Of a stretch of DNA of 64,000 nucleotides, positions 8,208-16,620 are shown one piece after another. The stretch comes from Nocardioides sp. T2.26MG-1. Its GTDB lineage: Bacteria; Actinomycetota; Actinomycetes; Propionibacteriales; Nocardioidaceae. Position 1 is the stretch's first letter. Each line of letters begins with the position of its first letter. The translations under genes were made by a program, and so were the position numbers. The notes under the pieces were generated by a model, which was not told where the DNA came from, did no database searches, and saw only the letters and a program-made list of their open reading frames with translations. Location: NCBI RefSeq assembly GCF_950101795.1, contig NZ_CATNLZ010000034.1, positions 1 through 64,000 of the forward strand, given 5' to 3'.

Positions 8208-10473
8208 TCGACACGGCCGCCCGCAGCCGGGTGTCGTCGTCCGGCTGGGCTCCCGGCCGGCCACTGCGCAGCTCGACGCGGTCCAGCCGGCCCGTGAACG
8301 CGAACGGCGGCCGGTAGTCGGCGCTCACCGGCAGACCGCGGTCCCGGCCGACCAGCAGCCCGGCGCCCGCGGTCGTGAGGTTGGGGAAGAACACCAGCCC
8401 CGGCAGGGCAGCCTGGGCCACGTCGTGGCCGTCGACGGCGAGCACCACCCGGGCATCGCCGCCCGGCTCGTAGCGGAGCCCGACGACGTGCGCTCCCGGC
8501 GGCACCGGGTCCGCAGCGGCGACCCGGACGGCTCCGTCGAGCAGCGCGAACGTCGCGACCGGGCGGCCCGCGAGCAGGTACAGCGCCCATCCGCCGTGCC
8601 GGTCGCCGAGCGCGGTGACGACCCCATCGGCGCCGCCGTCGGGGACCTCGACGTACGCCGTCAGCGTGAACCCACCGAGCACGGCGGGCAGCTGGCTCTC
8701 CTGCACCGGGCCGCCGCCCGGCCGGTAGACCGCGGCTGCCGGCCGCGGGAACTCCCCGGGGTGCAGGTGCGCCATCGACTCCGGGAACTCGAAGAGCGGC
8801 AGCACCTGGTTGCGCCCGGCCTCCGCCCACCACAGCTCCTCGAGCCGCCGGACCCGGTCCGGGTGCTCGTCGGCGAGGTCGTGCGCCTCGGAGAAGTCCT
8901 CGGCGAGGTGGAACAGCGACCAGCGGTCGGTCGCGAAGTCGAAGCTGCCGGTCAGGTGGGTGCGCTCGTCGAACTGGTTGGTGACGTGGTCGGTCACGGC
9001 CTTCCAGCCGTCGTGGTAGATCCCGCGGGAGCCCATCATCTCGAAGTACTGCAGCACCCGGGGGTCGGCGGCCCCGGGATCCGCGAAGGTCGCGAGCATC
9101 GAGGCGCCGTCCAGCGGCTGCTGGGTGACGCCGTCGACGGTCTCGGGCGGCGTGATGCCCGCGGCGTCGAGCACCGTCGCGTAGAGGTCGACGGCGTGGC
9201 AGAACTGCGGGCGTACGCCCCCGGGCTCCGCGAGCCGGTCGCCCCAGCGCACGATCAGCGGGGTGCGGACGCCGCCGAGCCACGCGTAGCGCTTCCAGAG
9301 CCGCAACGGGGTGTTGCCCGCCCACGCCCAGCCGAACGGGTAGTGGTTGTTGGCCGCCGGCCCGCCGATCTCGTCGAGGTGCTCGAGCGCGTCGTCGACG
9401 GTCTCGGTGAGCCCGAGCCACCCAGCGGCCTCGTTGAGCGTGCCCGTCGGTCCGCCCTCGGCGCTGGCGCCGTTGTCGGAGAGGATCATCAGCAGGGTGT
9501 CGTCCGCGATGCCCAGCTCGTCGAGGGTGTCGAACAGCCGGCCCAGGTGGTGGTCGGTGTGGGCCATGAACCCGGCGAAGACCTCCATGTAGCGGGCGAA
9601 GAGCCGCCGCTCGTCGGCCGAGAGGCCCTCCCACTCCGGCACCCACGGCGGACGCTCGGTGAGCACGGTGCCCGGCGGCACGACGCCCTCGGCGAGCTGG
9701 CGCTCGAACGCGCGCTCGCGCCAGACCTCCCATCCGGCGTCGAACGCGCCGCGGTACGGCGCCACCCACTCCTCGGTGACCTGGTGCGGCGCGTGCGCGG
9801 CCCCGGTGGCCAGGTAGCAGAAGAACGGCTTGCGGGCCTCCGCCTGCTGCTGGTCCTGGATCATCCGGATGGCCTGGTCGACCAGGTCCTCGGTGAGGTG
9901 GTAGCCCTCGTCCGGGGTGCGCGGCGGGTCGATGTGCGTGTTGTCGCGGACCAGCTCGGGAGCCCAGTGGTTGGTCTCGGCCCCGAGGAACCCGTAGTAG
10001 CGCTCGAAGCCGAGGCCGAGCGGCCAGCGCTCGAACGGGCCGGCGGCGGAGTACTCGGCCTGCGGGGTCAGGTGCCACTTGCCGACCGCCATCGTGTTGT
10101 AGCCGTGGTCGCGCAGCACCCGCGGCAGCATGGCCGCGGACCGGGGGATCCGGCCGTGGTAGCCGGGGAAGCCGAGGGCGGCCTCCTGGGTCACGCCCAT
10201 GCCGACCGCGTGGTGGTTGCGGCCGGTGAGCAGGGAGGCGCGGGTCGCGGAGCACACCGAGGTGACGTGGAAGCGCTGGTAGCGCAGGCCGGCGGCGGCG
10301 ACCCGGTCGATGTTGGGGGTCGCGAAGCCAGCGCCGAAGCAGCCGAGCTGGGCGAACCCGACGTCGTCGACCACGACCACGACGACGTTGGGCGCGCCCG
10401 CGGCCGCGCGCGGGTAGCCGACGAAGCGGGGCTCGGAGGTGGCGACACGGGTGGTGAGGCGCTGGCTCGGCAC
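8200..10473 (-). CDS. Arylsulfatase-type sulfatase
   Basis: A 757-residue type I sulfatase that hydrolyses sulfate esters using a formylglycine made from cysteine. Metal ligands Asp36-Asp37 (VVDDVGF) and Cys74 in CSATRASLLTGRNHHAVGMG form the sulfatase signature, with Ala at the usual Pro position (C-x-A-x-R). GKWHL, GAAHAPHQV and ILSDNGAS supply the remaining active-site residues. The last 200 residues form a separate beta-rich domain (ALGDRHGGWALYLLAG onward), a jelly-roll common at the C-terminus of large arylsulfatases. No signal peptide is seen, so it is likely cytoplasmic. It uses a GTG start and shares its operon with the overlapping TetR gene. The substrate is unknown; activity needs a formylglycine-generating enzyme encoded elsewhere. 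Confidence 0.95.
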   Translation of the reverse strand: MPSQRLTTRVATSEPRFVGYPRAAAGAPNVVVVVVDDVGFAQLGCFGAGFATPNIDRVAAAGLRYQRFHVTSVCSATRASLLTGRNHHAVGMGVTQEAALGFPGYHGRIPRSAAMLPRVLRDHGYNTMAVGKWHLTPQAEYSAAGPFERWPLGLGFERYYGFLGAETNHWAPELVRDNTHIDPPRTPDEGYHLTEDLVDQAIRMIQDQQQAEARKPFFCYLATGAAHAPHQVTEEWVAPYRGAFDAGWEVWRERAFERQLAEGVVPPGTVLTERPPWVPEWEGLSADERRLFARYMEVFAGFMAHTDHHLGRLFDTLDELGIADDTLLMILSDNGASAEGGPTGTLNEAAGWLGLTETVDDALEHLDEIGGPAANNHYPFGWAWAGNTPLRLWKRYAWLGGVRTPLIVRWGDRLAEPGGVRPQFCHAVDLYATVLDAAGITPPETVDGVTQQPLDGASMLATFADPGAADPRVLQYFEMMGSRGIYHDGWKAVTDHVTNQFDERTHLTGSFDFATDRWSLFHLAEDFSEAHDLADEHPDRVRRLEELWWAEAGRNQVLPLFEFPESMAHLHPGEFPRPAAAVYRPGGGPVQESQLPAVLGGFTLTAYVEVPDGGADGVVTALGDRHGGWALYLLAGRPVATFALLDGAVRVAAADPVPPGAHVVGLRYEPGGDARVVLAVDGHDVAQAALPGLVFFPNLTTAGAGLLVGRDRGLPVSADYRPPFAFTGRLDRVELRSGRPGAQPDDDTRLRAAVSSD

Positions 10474-10482
10474 CCGCGGATT

Positions 10483-10500
10483 GTGTCACTCGACTGCCAC
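10483..10500. promoter_or_regulatory. Near-palindrome, candidate TetR operator
   Basis: GTGTCACTCGACTGCCAC matches its own reverse complement at 14 of 18 positions, centred on TCGA. It lies 10 bp from the sulfatase start, in the 62-bp gap shared with the divergent acetoacetate-decarboxylase-like gene. Size and placement fit a TetR-family operator for the regulator translated downstream of the sulfatase. This is inference from position and symmetry. Confidence 0.5.
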
Positions 10501-10535
10501 TTCTGTCTGCGGCCCGGGTGCGGCAGGATTCCCTC

Positions 10536-11186
10536 ATGGCCGAGCAGACCACCCAGCCCGATCCGCACCAGTCCCCCTCGACGGCGTACCCGCCCGCACC
10601 CTGGCAGATGGTGGGCCAGCTCTGGCTCTCGCTGTTCCGGCTCCGCGAGCCGGTCAACGCGCTGCGCCCGGCCGGGATCTACGGCGCCGCGTTCGTGAGC
10701 TACGAGCCCGGCAGCCCGCTGACCTACTCCGAGCTGCTGGTCGCCCGCCCGGTCAGCACCGACCGCCACGGCCGCCGGGTCAGCATCACCGACATCTGGG
10801 TCGACTCCCCCGCCTCCGTCGCCGGTGGCCGCGAGCTGTGGGCGATCCCCAAGGGGCTGTGCGACTTCGAGCTCGAGACGGTGCGCCGCGGTCCCCTCTC
10901 GACCACCGAGTGGTCGGCGAGCCTGGGCCGGCGCCCGATCGCGAGCGCGTCGTTCACCGACGTCTCGAAGGCGATGCTGCGGGTGCCGTTCAAGGGCGGC
11001 ACCTGGCAGCCCGGCATCGAGGACACCGGCGGCGAGGAGCGGACCGCGACGCTGCAGGGCTCCTCCAAGGCGCTGCCCTGCCGTGGCCGCTGGGACTTCG
11101 CCGCCGACGGGCCGCTGGGCTGGCTGCGCGACGCCCGGCAGCTCGCGTCGTTCCGGCAGGCCGACTTCCGGATGTCCTTCGGCTGA
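10536..11186 (+). CDS. Acetoacetate decarboxylase family protein
   Basis: A 216-residue protein of the acetoacetate decarboxylase-like fold (ADC superfamily). Supporting segments are AGIYGAAFVSYEPGSPLTYSE, RVSITDIWVDSPASVAGG and ELWAIPKGLCDFE; the Lys in IPKG lies where ADC enzymes carry their Schiff-base lysine. The C-terminus (WLRDARQLASFRQADFRMSFG) is typical of the short actinobacterial members, most of which have no proven reaction. ATG at 10536 is preferred, with GCAGG 8 nt upstream; GTG at 10518 is possible. It diverges from the sulfatase and is followed 14 bp later by the YjbR-like gene. Confidence 0.82.
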   Translation: MAEQTTQPDPHQSPSTAYPPAPWQMVGQLWLSLFRLREPVNALRPAGIYGAAFVSYEPGSPLTYSELLVARPVSTDRHGRRVSITDIWVDSPASVAGGRELWAIPKGLCDFELETVRRGPLSTTEWSASLGRRPIASASFTDVSKAMLRVPFKGGTWQPGIEDTGGEERTATLQGSSKALPCRGRWDFAADGPLGWLRDARQLASFRQADFRMSFG

Positions 11187-11200
11187 GCCCGGTCCGAGCC

Positions 11201-11614
11201 GTGCCGCGACGCGTGGAGCCCGAGCCGGACGTCGTACGCCGGATCGGCGCCATCGCCCTCGCCCTCCCCGACGCCTACGAGGAGGACGCGTGGACCGGCG
11301 TGCGCTGGCGGGTGCGGAAGAAGACCTTCGCGCACGTGATGGTCGCCCAGGAGGGCTACGAGTCGGCGTACCGCGACATCACCGGCGACCCGGAGCAGCG
11401 CACGGTGCTCACCTTCCACGCGTCCGGTGACGAGCTGCTGGCCCTCACCCACGCGGGGCTGCCGTTCTACAAGCCGCCGTGGTCGGCCACGATCGTCGGT
11501 CTCGTCCTGGACGAGGACACCGACTGGACCGAGGTCGCCGAGCTGGTGACCGAGAGCTTCCGCTGCTGCGCGCCGCAGAGGCTGGTGCGGCTGCTGGACA
11601 CCCCCGCGACGTGA
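11201..11614 (+). CDS. MmcQ/YjbR family protein
   Basis: A 137-residue protein with the YjbR/CyaY-like fold. It starts with a helix including ALPDAYEEDAWTGVRWRVRKKTFAHVMV and has the typical HAGLPFYKPPW strand, ending in a helix with WTEVAELVTESFRCCAP. Members are called DNA-binding by homology, but the function is not established. It probably forms an operon with the upstream ADC-like gene. GTG at 11201 is chosen; GTG at 11213 is an alternative and neither has a strong Shine-Dalgarno sequence. Confidence 0.85.
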   Translation: MPRRVEPEPDVVRRIGAIALALPDAYEEDAWTGVRWRVRKKTFAHVMVAQEGYESAYRDITGDPEQRTVLTFHASGDELLALTHAGLPFYKPPWSATIVGLVLDEDTDWTEVAELVTESFRCCAPQRLVRLLDTPAT

Positions 11615-11628
11615 CGGTCGCGCGGCGC

Positions 11629-11728
11629 GGCCCCGGGAGCCGCCGCTGCGTGAGGGGGGCGCCGGGGCCTTGCCGCGCAGAGAGTGTGTGCCCGACCACA
11701 CCGGCCACCGAACTCACCCGATCGGGTG
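11629..11728. terminator. Convergent-gene intergenic inverted repeats
   Basis: Two symmetric elements sit between convergent genes. GGCCCCGG (11629-11636) pairs with CCGGGGCC (11662-11669), and the stem can be extended outward by GCGCGG/CCGCGC across a small bulge. CACCCGATCGGGTG (11715-11728) is a perfect 14-bp palindrome. The first is a likely terminator; the second could be a terminator core for the leftward small gene or a protein site. Confidence 0.45.
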
Positions 11729-11744
11729 GACTTTGACCCGCGGC

Positions 11745-11963
11745 CTACTCGGAGGGCGGCGAGATCTCGTGCTCGGCCGCCGCCTTGCGAGCCGAGTCGC
11801 GGATCTCGAAGACCTCGGTGGCGAAGCCGCCCACGGCGGACGCGACGTCGCGGACCGCCCCGGTGACGATCGTGGCGACCTGTCCGACGGTGGACGCGGC
11901 GGCCTCGACGGTGCCCTGGACGGCGTCCTTGCGGATCTCGGACTTGCTGAGGCGGTCGCGCAT
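11745..11963 (-). CDS. Small conserved protein of unknown function
   Basis: A 72-residue protein starting MRDRLSKSEIRKDAVQG. The middle (about 20-50) is an Ala/Val/Thr-rich amphipathic helix and the end is charged (KAAAEHEISPPSE). It resembles small helical actinobacterial proteins without known function and could touch the membrane. It diverges from the FabR-like regulator across 46 bp, so it is a candidate target of that regulator. Confidence 0.65.
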   Translation of the reverse strand: MRDRLSKSEIRKDAVQGTVEAAASTVGQVATIVTGAVRDVASAVGGFATEVFEIRDSARKAAAEHEISPPSE

Positions 11964-12009
11964 GGCACCAGTCGATCACAGGACGGCGGCGCCTACTAGG
12001 GTGCCGGGC

Positions 12010-12660
12010 ATGCCTGGTGAGGAGGCGGGGAGCGAGCCGCTGTCGCGCGTGGCGCGCAAGGAGCGCACCCGGCGGGCCATCCTCGACGCGGCGCTCGACC
12101 TGTCCTCCGAGAGCACGATGGCGGCGCTGTCGCTGCGCCAGGTCGCCAAGGAGGTCGGCATCGTGCCGACCGCGTTCTACCGCCACTTCGACTCGGTCGA
12201 GGCGCTCGGGGTCGCGCTGGTCGCCGAGTCGTTCGTGTCGCTGCGGACGATGCTGCGCGACATCCGGCAGGGCGACCCGGCGCTCGCCGACATCGTCGAC
12301 CGGTCGATCACGATCCTCGTCGAGCACGTGCACCACCACCGGGCCCACTTCGCGTTCATCGCCCGCGAGCGCGCGGCCGGCCCGCCGGCGGTGCGCCGCG
12401 CGATCCACGACGAGATCGAGCGGTTCGAGCACGAGCTGGCCGCCGACCTCGCCCGGCTGCCGGGCACCGACGTGTGGTCGGCTCGCGACCTCGAGGTGCT
12501 GTCCAACCTGATCGTGACCGCGATGGTCGCGACCGCCGAGGCGATCCTCGGCGCGGCCGGCGACCCGGACGCCGAGCGGCGGCTGGTCGAGCAGGCGCAG
12601 CTGCAGCTGCGGATGGTGCTGATCGGCGCGCTGAGCTGGCGCTCCGAGACGAACGGCTAG
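12010..12660 (+). CDS. TetR family regulator, FabR-like
   Basis: A 216-residue regulator. The HTH (about 18-65) reads RRAILDAALDLSSES, then SLRQVAKEVGIVPTAFYRHFDSVEALGVALV. The phrase GIVPTAFYRHF and the following LVAESFVSLRTMLRD closely follow FabR-type regulators, which control unsaturated fatty acid genes in other bacteria; whether that holds here is inference. The C-terminal ligand domain is helical with a His-rich stretch (EHVHHHRAHFAFIARERAAG). ATG at 12010 is preferred over the in-frame GTG at 12001 because of spacing from AGGG. Its end overlaps the convergent SDR gene by 4 bases. Confidence 0.92.
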   Translation: MPGEEAGSEPLSRVARKERTRRAILDAALDLSSESTMAALSLRQVAKEVGIVPTAFYRHFDSVEALGVALVAESFVSLRTMLRDIRQGDPALADIVDRSITILVEHVHHHRAHFAFIARERAAGPPAVRRAIHDEIERFEHELAADLARLPGTDVWSARDLEVLSNLIVTAMVATAEAILGAAGDPDAERRLVEQAQLQLRMVLIGALSWRSETNG

Positions 12661-13334
12661 GCCGGCCTGACCACCACCTCGGGGACCGTCGCGTCGCGGG
12701 GCAGGTCGAGCAGGTGCAGGATCGTGTCAGCGACGGTCTCCGGCCGGATCCACTGCCCGGCGTCGTACTCCTTGCCCTCCTGCTCGTGCACCTTCTCCTG
12801 CATCGGGGTGGCGGTGCGGCCGGGGAAGACCGTGCTCACCCGGACACCGGTCGCCGCCTCCTCGCCGCGCAGCGAGTCGGCGAGGGCCCGCAGGCCGTGC
12901 TTGGAGGCGGCGTACGCCGCCCACCTGGGGTGGGCGGTCAGGCCGGCGCTGGAGTTGACGAAGACGACCGTGCCGCGGGCCGCCCGCAGAGCCGGCAGGG
13001 CAACCCGGGTGAGCGCGGCCGGAGCGACCAGGTTGACCCGCAGCTGGGTGGCCCAGTCGTCGACCGAGAGCTCCGCGACCGGGCCGAGCTCGACGATGCC
13101 GGCGGCGTGGACGACCGAGTCGAGGCGCTCGGGGAGCGCCAGCGACTCCACGGCCTCCGGCCGGGCGAGGTCGGCGACCAGGACCGTCGCGCCGGCGCAC
13201 GCCGTGCGGAGCTCGGCCGCCCGCTCCTCCGAGCGAGCCAGCAGCACGAGCTCGTCGCCGCGCTCGTGCAGCCGCCGGGTGAGCGCCGCGCCGATCCCGG
13301 ACCCGGCGCCGGTGACGAGGTGCCGCATGGTCAC
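12657..13334 (-). CDS. SDR family oxidoreductase
   Basis: A 225-residue classical short-chain dehydrogenase. The Rossmann motif TGAGSGIG is at residues 8-15, the HAAG (NNAG-like) motif is near 76, the catalytic Ser is in VNSSAGLTA near 127, and YAASK near 141 carries the Tyr and Lys. It is short at the C-terminus, which suggests a small or polar substrate. The GTG start overlaps the upstream dehydrogenase stop by 4 bases (GTGA), so the two oxidoreductases are co-translated. The substrate is unknown. Confidence 0.92.
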   Translation of the reverse strand: MTMRHLVTGAGSGIGAALTRRLHERGDELVLLARSEERAAELRTACAGATVLVADLARPEAVESLALPERLDSVVHAAGIVELGPVAELSVDDWATQLRVNLVAPAALTRVALPALRAARGTVVFVNSSAGLTAHPRWAAYAASKHGLRALADSLRGEEAATGVRVSTVFPGRTATPMQEKVHEQEGKEYDAGQWIRPETVADTILHLLDLPRDATVPEVVVRPA

Positions 13335-14308
13335 CGGGTGAAGACGATCTTGCCGAACTGCTCGCCCCCGAGCATCGCGGCGAACCCCTCCCGCGCCTCG
13401 GTCATCGGGATGGTCCGGTCGATCAACGGCCGCACGCCGGTCGCGTCCAGCATCGTGACCAGGTCCGCGAGCTCGCCGCGGGTGCCCATGGTCGAGCCGA
13501 TCACACTCAGCTGCAGGAAGAAGATCCGGGTCAGCTCGGCGTCGTCGAGGTCGGGCCCCGACGTCGTGCCGGAGGTGACGATCCGGCCACCCGGGCGCAG
13601 CGAGCGGATCGAGTGCGACCAGGTCGCCTTGCCGACGGTCTCCATGACCGCGTCGACCTTGACCGGCAGCCGGGCACCCGACTCGAACACCTCGTGGGCG
13701 CCGATCTCGAGGGCCCGGGCGCGCTTGGCCTCGTCGCGGCTGGTCGCGAGCACCCGCAGGCCCGCCGCCCGGCCGAGCACGATCGCGGCGGTCGCGACCC
13801 CGCCGCCGGCGCCCTGCACCAGGACGGTCTCACCGGCCCGCAGCTCGCCGCGGGTGAACAGCATCCGGTAGGCCGTCAGCCACGCGGTGGGCAGGCACGC
13901 CGCCTCCTCGAACGACAGCGTGGGCGGCTTGGGCACGACGTTGCTGCGGGGTACGGCGACCTGGTCGGCGAACGTGCCCTGGTAGCGCTCGGACAGCAGC
14001 GACCGCCTCGGGTCGAGTGTCTCGTCGCCGACCCACGCCGGGTCGCTGATCACGGCGTGCACGACGACCTCGTTGCCGTCCTCGTCGTACCCCGCGGCGT
14101 CGCAGCCGAGGATCATCGGCAGCGCCTCCGCGCGCAGGCCGACGCCGCGCAGCGAGAACAGGTCGTGGTGGTTGAGCGAGGCGGCCTTGACCGTCACCGT
14201 CGTCCACCCGTCGGGGACTCCCACCTCGGCCGGCTCGGGCCGCTCTCCTACCTGCAGGGCGGAGAGCGGGTCGTTCGGGGCGGACCGGTCGGCGTAGACG
14301 GCGAACAT
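13331..14308 (-). CDS. Zinc-binding-type dehydrogenase / quinone oxidoreductase (MDR family)
   Basis: A 325-residue medium-chain dehydrogenase. The GroES-like N-terminal half includes SLNHHDLFSLRG and ILGCDAAG. The cofactor half has VQGAGGGVATAAIVLGRAAG, a glycine-rich NADP site near residues 155-175, and the C-terminus reads AREGFAAMLGGEQFGKIVFTR. The structural four-cysteine zinc loop is absent, so it belongs with the quinone-reductase-like, probably metal-free MDRs. It is the upstream partner of the SDR gene. Its start is 10 bp from the end of the malic enzyme gene, which may place all three in one leftward unit. Confidence 0.9.
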   Translation of the reverse strand: MFAVYADRSAPNDPLSALQVGERPEPAEVGVPDGWTTVTVKAASLNHHDLFSLRGVGLRAEALPMILGCDAAGYDEDGNEVVVHAVISDPAWVGDETLDPRRSLLSERYQGTFADQVAVPRSNVVPKPPTLSFEEAACLPTAWLTAYRMLFTRGELRAGETVLVQGAGGGVATAAIVLGRAAGLRVLATSRDEAKRARALEIGAHEVFESGARLPVKVDAVMETVGKATWSHSIRSLRPGGRIVTSGTTSGPDLDDAELTRIFFLQLSVIGSTMGTRGELADLVTMLDATGVRPLIDRTIPMTEAREGFAAMLGGEQFGKIVFTR

Positions 14309-14318
14309 TCTCCTGAAC

Positions 14319-15509
14319 CTACCGTCGAGCGACGCCGTCGCGGCGAGCGGCGTCCGCCACCGCCGCCGCGACCGCCGGTCCGACCCGCGGGTCGAACGGC
14401 GAGGGGATCACCATGTCCTCGGCGAGCGCGTCGCCGACCAGGTCGGCCAGCGCCTGGGCGGCCGCGACCTTCATGCCCTCGGTGATCGCGGTCGCGTGCA
14501 CGTCGAACGCGCCCCGGAAGATGCCGGGGAACGCGAGCACGTTGTTGATCTGGTTGGGGAAGTCCGAGCGGCCGGTGGCGACCACGCGGGCGTGCCGGTG
14601 GGCGACGTCGGGGTGCACCTCGGGAGTCGGGTTGGCGAGCCCGAAGATGATCGCGTCGGGCGCCATCGTCGCGACCCACTCCTCGGGCACGGTGCCGCCC
14701 GAGACGCCGATGTAGACGTCGGCATCGACGAGCACGTCGGCGAGGGTGCCGGTGCGGCCGGTGAGGTCGGCGGTCATCACGGCCAGCGCGCGCTTGACCG
14801 GGGTGAGGTCGCCGCGCACGGAGTTGAGGACGCCCTTGCGGTCGGTGACCGCGAGGTCCTTGATGCCGGCCTCGAGCAGGATCTTGGCGACCGCGACGCC
14901 GGCGGCGCCGGCCCCGGAGATCACGACCCGCGTCGACTCGGGGTTGCGCCCGGTGAGCTTGAGCGCATTGGTGAGCGCGGCGAGCGTGACGACCGCGGTG
15001 CCGTGCTGGTCGTCGTGGAAGACCGGGATGTCGAGCATCTCCTTGAGCCGGTCCTCGATCTCGAAGCAGCGCGGCGCGGAGATGTCCTCGAGGTTGATGC
15101 CACCGAAGCTCGGGGCGAGCCGGGCGACGGTCTCGATGATCTCCTCGGCGTCGGTGGTGTCGAGGCAGATCGGCACCGCGTCCACGCCACCGAACTGCTT
15201 GAACAGCACCGCCTTGCCCTCCATCACCGGCATCGCCGCCGCCGGGCCGATGTCACCGAGGCCGAGCACGGCCGTCCCGTCGGTGATGACCGCGACGGTG
15301 TTGGGCACCCACGTGTAGGACTGGGTCAGCGAGGGGTCCGCGGCGATCGCCTCGCACACCCGGGCCACCCCGGGGGTGTAGGCCAGCGACAGGTCGTCGG
15401 GACCGTCGAGGGCGACGGTCGACCGCACCGCCATCTTGCCGCCCACGTGGAGGTCGAACACCGGGTCGCCGGCGTACGGATTGGGGCTCGCAGACTCTGT
15501 TTCGGCCAT
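14319..15509 (-). CDS. NAD(P)-dependent malic enzyme
   Basis: A 396-residue enzyme that oxidatively decarboxylates malate to pyruvate, giving NADPH or NADH. Signature parts are SLAYTPGVARVCEAIA, GTAVLGLGDIGPAAAMPVMEGKA, the Lys in FKQFGGVDAVPICLDT, the metal-site acids in NLEDI and FHDDQHGTAVV, and the Rossmann motif SGAGAAGVAVAKIL near residue 195. It is the short bacterial form without a phosphotransacetylase domain. The start is ATG 15509. It probably heads the leftward run that includes the two oxidoreductases. Confidence 0.95.
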   Translation of the reverse strand: MAETESASPNPYAGDPVFDLHVGGKMAVRSTVALDGPDDLSLAYTPGVARVCEAIAADPSLTQSYTWVPNTVAVITDGTAVLGLGDIGPAAAMPVMEGKAVLFKQFGGVDAVPICLDTTDAEEIIETVARLAPSFGGINLEDISAPRCFEIEDRLKEMLDIPVFHDDQHGTAVVTLAALTNALKLTGRNPESTRVVISGAGAAGVAVAKILLEAGIKDLAVTDRKGVLNSVRGDLTPVKRALAVMTADLTGRTGTLADVLVDADVYIGVSGGTVPEEWVATMAPDAIIFGLANPTPEVHPDVAHRHARVVATGRSDFPNQINNVLAFPGIFRGAFDVHATAITEGMKVAAAQALADLVGDALAEDMVIPSPFDPRVGPAVAAAVADAARRDGVARR

Positions 15510-15625
15510 GACCTGATCTGACTCTCCAGTGGGGACGGCGGTGGGGGGAGGCCGGGCTCGACGCGCAGGGGTGGTGCGCGGAACCACGGTCCTCGGGGTT
15601 CTCCCGCGGCCAGTCTCGCACAGCG

Positions 15626-15961
15626 TCAGAGGCGACGCGGTCGCGGCCAGATCCTGGCCACCGTGACCGCGATCACGTCGGCGTCGGGCACCGGCCCCCG
15701 GTGCCGCGAGTCGACGCCGGCGTCCGGGTCCTCGCTCAGCAGCCACCACCCGGGCTCACCGGAGGGCGTCGTACGCCGCTCGGTCGCGCGCTTGACCGCC
15801 ACGGTGCCGTCGGCGAGCCGGGCGATCACCACCGCACCGGGCCGGACCGCCCGCCGGTAGGACACCAGTAGCCGGTCGCCGGGGGCGAGCAGCGGCGCCA
15901 TCGAGCGGCCGCGCACCACCGCGAACCCCCAGCGGGAACGCCGTCCGTCGGGGTGTTCCAC
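15626..15961 (-). CDS. sodX: Ni-superoxide dismutase maturation protease (S26/S24-type)
   Basis: A small serine/lysine protease of the LexA/signal-peptidase fold that trims the leader of Ni-SOD. Catalytic Ser20 is in VRGRSMAPLLAPGDRLLV and Lys57 in VAVKRATERR; LLSEDPDAGVDSRHRGPV is the strand-loop typical of S26 enzymes. There is no membrane segment, as expected for a cytosolic maturation protease. It lies divergently next to sodN, a pairing known in Streptomyces and cyanobacteria, which makes the assignment firm. The start is uncertain: GTG 15961 gives 111 residues and GTG 15994 gives 122; neither has a good ribosome site. Confidence 0.85.
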   Translation of the reverse strand: MEHPDGRRSRWGFAVVRGRSMAPLLAPGDRLLVSYRRAVRPGAVVIARLADGTVAVKRATERRTTPSGEPGWWLLSEDPDAGVDSRHRGPVPDADVIAVTVARIWPRPRRL

Positions 15962-16055
15962 GGCGGAAGACGCGTCTCGTCCTCGTCCTCGCACGCGGAG
16001 TAGTGTCGCAGTCGACCCTTCAGGACCACCCAGACACCACGACGAGAGGAACCGC

Positions 16056-16457
16056 ATGTTTGCGCGACTGTTCGCCCCCACCCTCGAGGTCTCGGCCCAC
16101 TGCGACCTCCCCTGCGGCGTGTACGACCCGGCCCAGGCCCGGATCGAGGCGGAGTCGATCAAGGCCATCATCGCCAAGGTCGCGGACAACGACGACCCGG
16201 ACTTCCGCACCCGCGCGATCCTCATCAAGGAGCAGCGCTCCGAGCTGGTCAAGCACCACCTCTGGGTGCTGTGGACCGACTACTTCAAGCCCCCGCACTT
16301 CGAGAAGTACCCGCAGCTGCACACGCTCGTGAACGAGGCCACCAAGCTGGCCGGCGCCTCCGGCACCAAGGGCGAGCTCGACGCCGGCAAGGCCGACGAG
16401 CTGCTCGCGAAGATCGACGAGATCGCGGAGATCTTCTGGGAGACCAAGAAGGCCTGA
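16056..16457 (+). CDS. sodN: Nickel superoxide dismutase
   Basis: A 133-residue Ni-SOD that converts superoxide to peroxide and oxygen. The nickel hook is complete: a 14-residue leader (MFARLFAPTLEVSA) and then HCDLPCGVYDP, giving His1, Cys2 and Cys6 after cleavage. The leader is the same length as that of Streptomyces coelicolor SodN. The rest is a four-helix bundle (SELVKHHLWVLWTDYFKP). The ribosome site GAGAGG precedes the ATG. It is divergent from sodX and followed by a strong terminator. Nickel control by Nur is expected from other species, but I could not place a Nur box. Confidence 0.98.
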   Translation: MFARLFAPTLEVSAHCDLPCGVYDPAQARIEAESIKAIIAKVADNDDPDFRTRAILIKEQRSELVKHHLWVLWTDYFKPPHFEKYPQLHTLVNEATKLAGASGTKGELDAGKADELLAKIDEIAEIFWETKKA

Positions 16458-16516
16458 GCGCAGCGGAGGCCGTCGGGCGAGCAGGCCTGAGCGCCACGCC
16501 GTACCGACTGTTAGGA

Positions 16517-16555
16517 GGGGCCGGCCCCCGGGTACCGCACCCGGAGGCCGGTCCC
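16517..16555 (+). terminator. Strong hairpin terminator after sodN
   Basis: GGGGCCGGCCCCCGGGT (16517-16533) pairs with ACCCGGAGGCCGGTCCC (16539-16555), leaving a 5-nt loop, with one mismatch and one G-U pair in 17 positions. It lies 60 bp after the sodN stop, isolating sodN from the anti-sigma/sigma operon. Confidence 0.8.
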
Positions 16556-16620
16556 TACTAGTCTTCGGCCAGTCCCCCGGGCACCGCCCAGTCCAGACTC
16601 TCCACCCGAAGGACGGCGAC

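Noticed and set aside
8161..10698. 845-residue plus-strand frame across the sulfatase
   Set aside because: It is the mirror of the sulfatase gene, with no recognisable motif and biased low-complexity composition.
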